Origin: Holophagaceae bacterium | GTDB lineage: Bacteria; Acidobacteriota; Holophagae; Holophagales; Holophagaceae | Length of the DNA: 47,217 nucleotides | Assembly (NCBI GenBank): GCA_025363715.1 | Contig: JANYLR010000017.1 | Location: forward strand, 1-47,217 | Direction of reading: 5' to 3' | In this document: in pieces, positions 47,061 through 47,217 of the stretch | How positions within the stretch are numbered: the stretch's first letter is position 1 | How the letters are laid out: every line of letters starts with the position of its first letter | Notes under the pieces: model-generated | Told to the model about the DNA's origin: nothing | The model's database searches: none | Seen by the model: only the letters and a program-made list of their open reading frames with translations | Position numbers and translations under genes: made by a program

Positions 47061-47217
47061 CAAGGCCGATAGCCAGATCGGAACGCGTCAAGCACTTTGA
47101 GACAGTTGGTGGCCTGAGTTATCGCTCCGACCCACCCGCTGCGGAGAGCCGCCGGGGCCATGGACAGCCTGCGGATTGCCTGGCGGCAACGGGCCGATGG
47201 CCCGCCCTTCGGGTCCT
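47061..47217 (+). other. Right edge, no gene assigned
   Basis: Short frames are open on both strands, including an ATG at 47160 on the plus strand and a minus frame ending near 47095, but none is long enough to judge. It may contain the start or end of a gene that continues beyond the window. Confidence 0.3.

Noticed and set aside
1..47217. CRISPR arrays, rRNA genes, replication origin, intact insertion sequences
   Set aside because: No regularly spaced repeats, rRNA sequence, DnaA-box cluster or transposase gene was seen.

Overview
The window is 47.2 kb of GC-rich bacterial chromosome (most genes end codons in G or C) with about 35 recognisable genes, two tRNAs, several repeat elements and one AT-richer island. 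The gene set (a NapC/NirT-type multiheme cytochrome of the ImcH kind, cytochrome bd oxidase, KdsC and outer-membrane barrels pointing to a Gram-negative envelope, FYDLN-acid zinc-ribbon protein) fits an Acidobacteriota genome of the Holophaga/Geothrix type. That placement is an inference from gene content and protein style; no rRNA is present to confirm it.

Region by region: 0-5.6 kb holds the 5' end of an unknown gene, a TIR-bounded repeat, fabH, a PepSY-like secreted protein, an SPFH/SHOCT protein, a CDF metal exporter, and a small leucine-catabolism-like cluster (AUH hydratase plus two biotinyl/lipoyl-type domains). 5.6-12.6 kb holds ychF, htpX, a three-gene partner-switching module (PP2C phosphatase, HATPase kinase, STAS antagonist), a GAF-like protein, a FYDLN protein and an adenosine deaminase. 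12.6-20.9 kb holds tRNA-Arg and tRNA-Leu behind a 49-bp duplication, then tig, clpP, a second copy of the TIR repeat, hisC, recQ, the multiheme cytochrome and cmk. 21-22.6 kb holds a ferredoxin-type protein and a frameshifted membrane-protein pseudogene.

From 22.6 to 27.2 kb lies an island bracketed by two look-alike hairpins and carrying four minus-strand genes: a DUF4258-like protein, an unknown 153-aa protein, a YqaJ-family nuclease and an 850-aa SF2 helicase with a C-terminal HNH nuclease. This is the best candidate for an undescribed (probably defence or mobile) system in the window.

From 36.5 down to 27.2 kb runs an apparently continuous nine-gene minus-strand unit: ArsR regulator, TolC, membrane-fusion lipoprotein, RND pump, DUF2892, DUF6132, rhodanese, cydA, cydB. 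The gene combination resembles an enlarged version of the ygaVP sulfide/persulfide response locus joined to a sulfide-tolerant terminal oxidase. The rest (36.6-47.2 kb) holds a second type of TIR repeat, kdsC, an outer-membrane barrel, two large exported peptidases, a 45-aa basic protein, an EEP-family phosphohydrolase, a HAD-IG 5'-nucleotidase, an unusual secreted triple-repeat protein and a known style of ACAGAGGACACAGA repeat.

The most distinctive structural finding is the TIR repeats: two copies of one family, and one copy of a second family with different ends but a recognisably related core. One copy supplies the clpP stop codon at one edge and abuts the hisC start codon at the other. 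Everything was read by eye from sequence and translations; no database search was possible.
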